7,026 nucleotides of DNA, from contig CAKSGI010000095.1 of assembly GCA_934454005.1 (NCBI GenBank), forward strand, positions 1-7,026. Direction: 5' to 3'. The notes under the pieces are model-generated. The model had not been told where the DNA came from. It searched no databases and worked only from the letters and a program-made list of their open reading frames with translations. Shown piece after piece: positions 6,878 to 7,026 of the stretch. Origin of the DNA: an uncultured Eubacteriales bacterium (GTDB lineage Bacteria; Bacillota_A; Clostridia; Oscillospirales; Acutalibacteraceae). A program made the translations under genes and the position numbers. Position 1 is the first letter of the stretch, and the number at the start of each line of letters is the position of its first letter.

Positions 6878-7026
6878 TGTTTTAATGTCTGTATATAAAA
6901 AAGAAAAGGCAAGCTATTTACTGGAAGCAGTAAACAGTATGCTAAATCAATCTGTTAAGCCTTCTGAAATTGTTTTAGTTGAAGATGGTCCATTGACTGA
7001 TGAACTGTATACAGCAAGTGATTTAT
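6864..7026 (+). CDS. Glycosyltransferase family 2, AmsE-like (partial, runs off the window)
   Basis: From ATG 6864, 54 codons stay open to the window edge. The peptide begins MTKYSVLMSVYKKEKASYLL and continues with SMLNQSVKPSEIVLVEDGPL. YSVLMSVYKKEK is the first beta strand and loop of a GT-A fold family 2 glycosyltransferase, and IVLVEDGPL carries the first nucleotide-binding aspartate. The combination SVLMSVY-x-KE with VEDGP resembles the AmsE-like subgroup of exopolysaccharide glycosyltransferases, which use nucleotide sugars to extend lipid-linked glycans at the cytosolic face of the membrane. The gene overlaps the preceding sugar transferase by 14 bases in another frame, consistent with translational coupling and with adding the second sugar of the repeat unit. 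Only the N-terminus is visible, so the DxD motif, donor and acceptor cannot be judged. Confidence 0.85.
   Translation, partial: MTKYSVLMSVYKKEKASYLLEAVNSMLNQSVKPSEIVLVEDGPLTDELYTASDL

Overview
The window is an AT-rich stretch of a surface-polysaccharide (capsule or exopolysaccharide) biosynthesis locus, with every gene on the + strand. Low G+C, strong A/T preference at third codon positions, purine-rich Shine-Dalgarno sites and the protein families suggest a low-GC Bacillota, perhaps a gut Erysipelotrichia or Clostridia member. This placement is inference; no taxonomic marker is present.

Layout. Positions 1-81 hold the last 26 codons of a gene whose C-terminus resembles a class I mannose-6-phosphate isomerase. 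Next come three acyl-decoration genes: a membrane acyltransferase-3 gene broken by a one-base frameshift at a T6 tract (145-1123), an intact acyltransferase-3 gene (1098-2207), and a soluble left-handed beta-helix O-acetyltransferase (2298-2978). A 63-bp gap with a nested inverted repeat leads into a compact block: a membrane-anchored UDP-GlcNAc 4,6-dehydratase of the PglF/CapD type (3042-4907), a DegT/DnrJ/EryC1/StrS aminotransferase (4926-6173), a PglC-type phosphoglycosyl transferase (6173-6877) and the start of an AmsE-like family 2 glycosyltransferase (6864 to the window edge). Gaps and overlaps in this block are +18, -1 and -14 bases, indicating co-transcription and probable translational coupling.

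How the genes work together (family knowledge plus inference). The dehydratase would make UDP-2-acetamido-4-keto-2,4,6-trideoxyhexose from UDP-GlcNAc. The aminotransferase would convert it to a 4-amino sugar nucleotide (UDP-QuiNAc4N or UDP-FucNAc4N/AATGal). The phosphoglycosyl transferase would load the sugar-1-phosphate onto undecaprenyl phosphate, and the glycosyltransferase would begin extending the lipid-linked repeat unit. The acyltransferases would decorate the glycan with acetyl or other acyl groups. No PglD-type N-acetyltransferase is visible, so the first sugar may carry a free amine, as in zwitterionic polysaccharides.

No CRISPR array, tRNA, rRNA, insertion sequence or convincing terminator was seen. 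The architecture is recognisable rather than a wholly new system. The most interesting details are the frameshifted acyltransferase, loss of the usual Ser-Pro helix break in the phosphoglycosyl transferase, and the implied free-amine initiating sugar.
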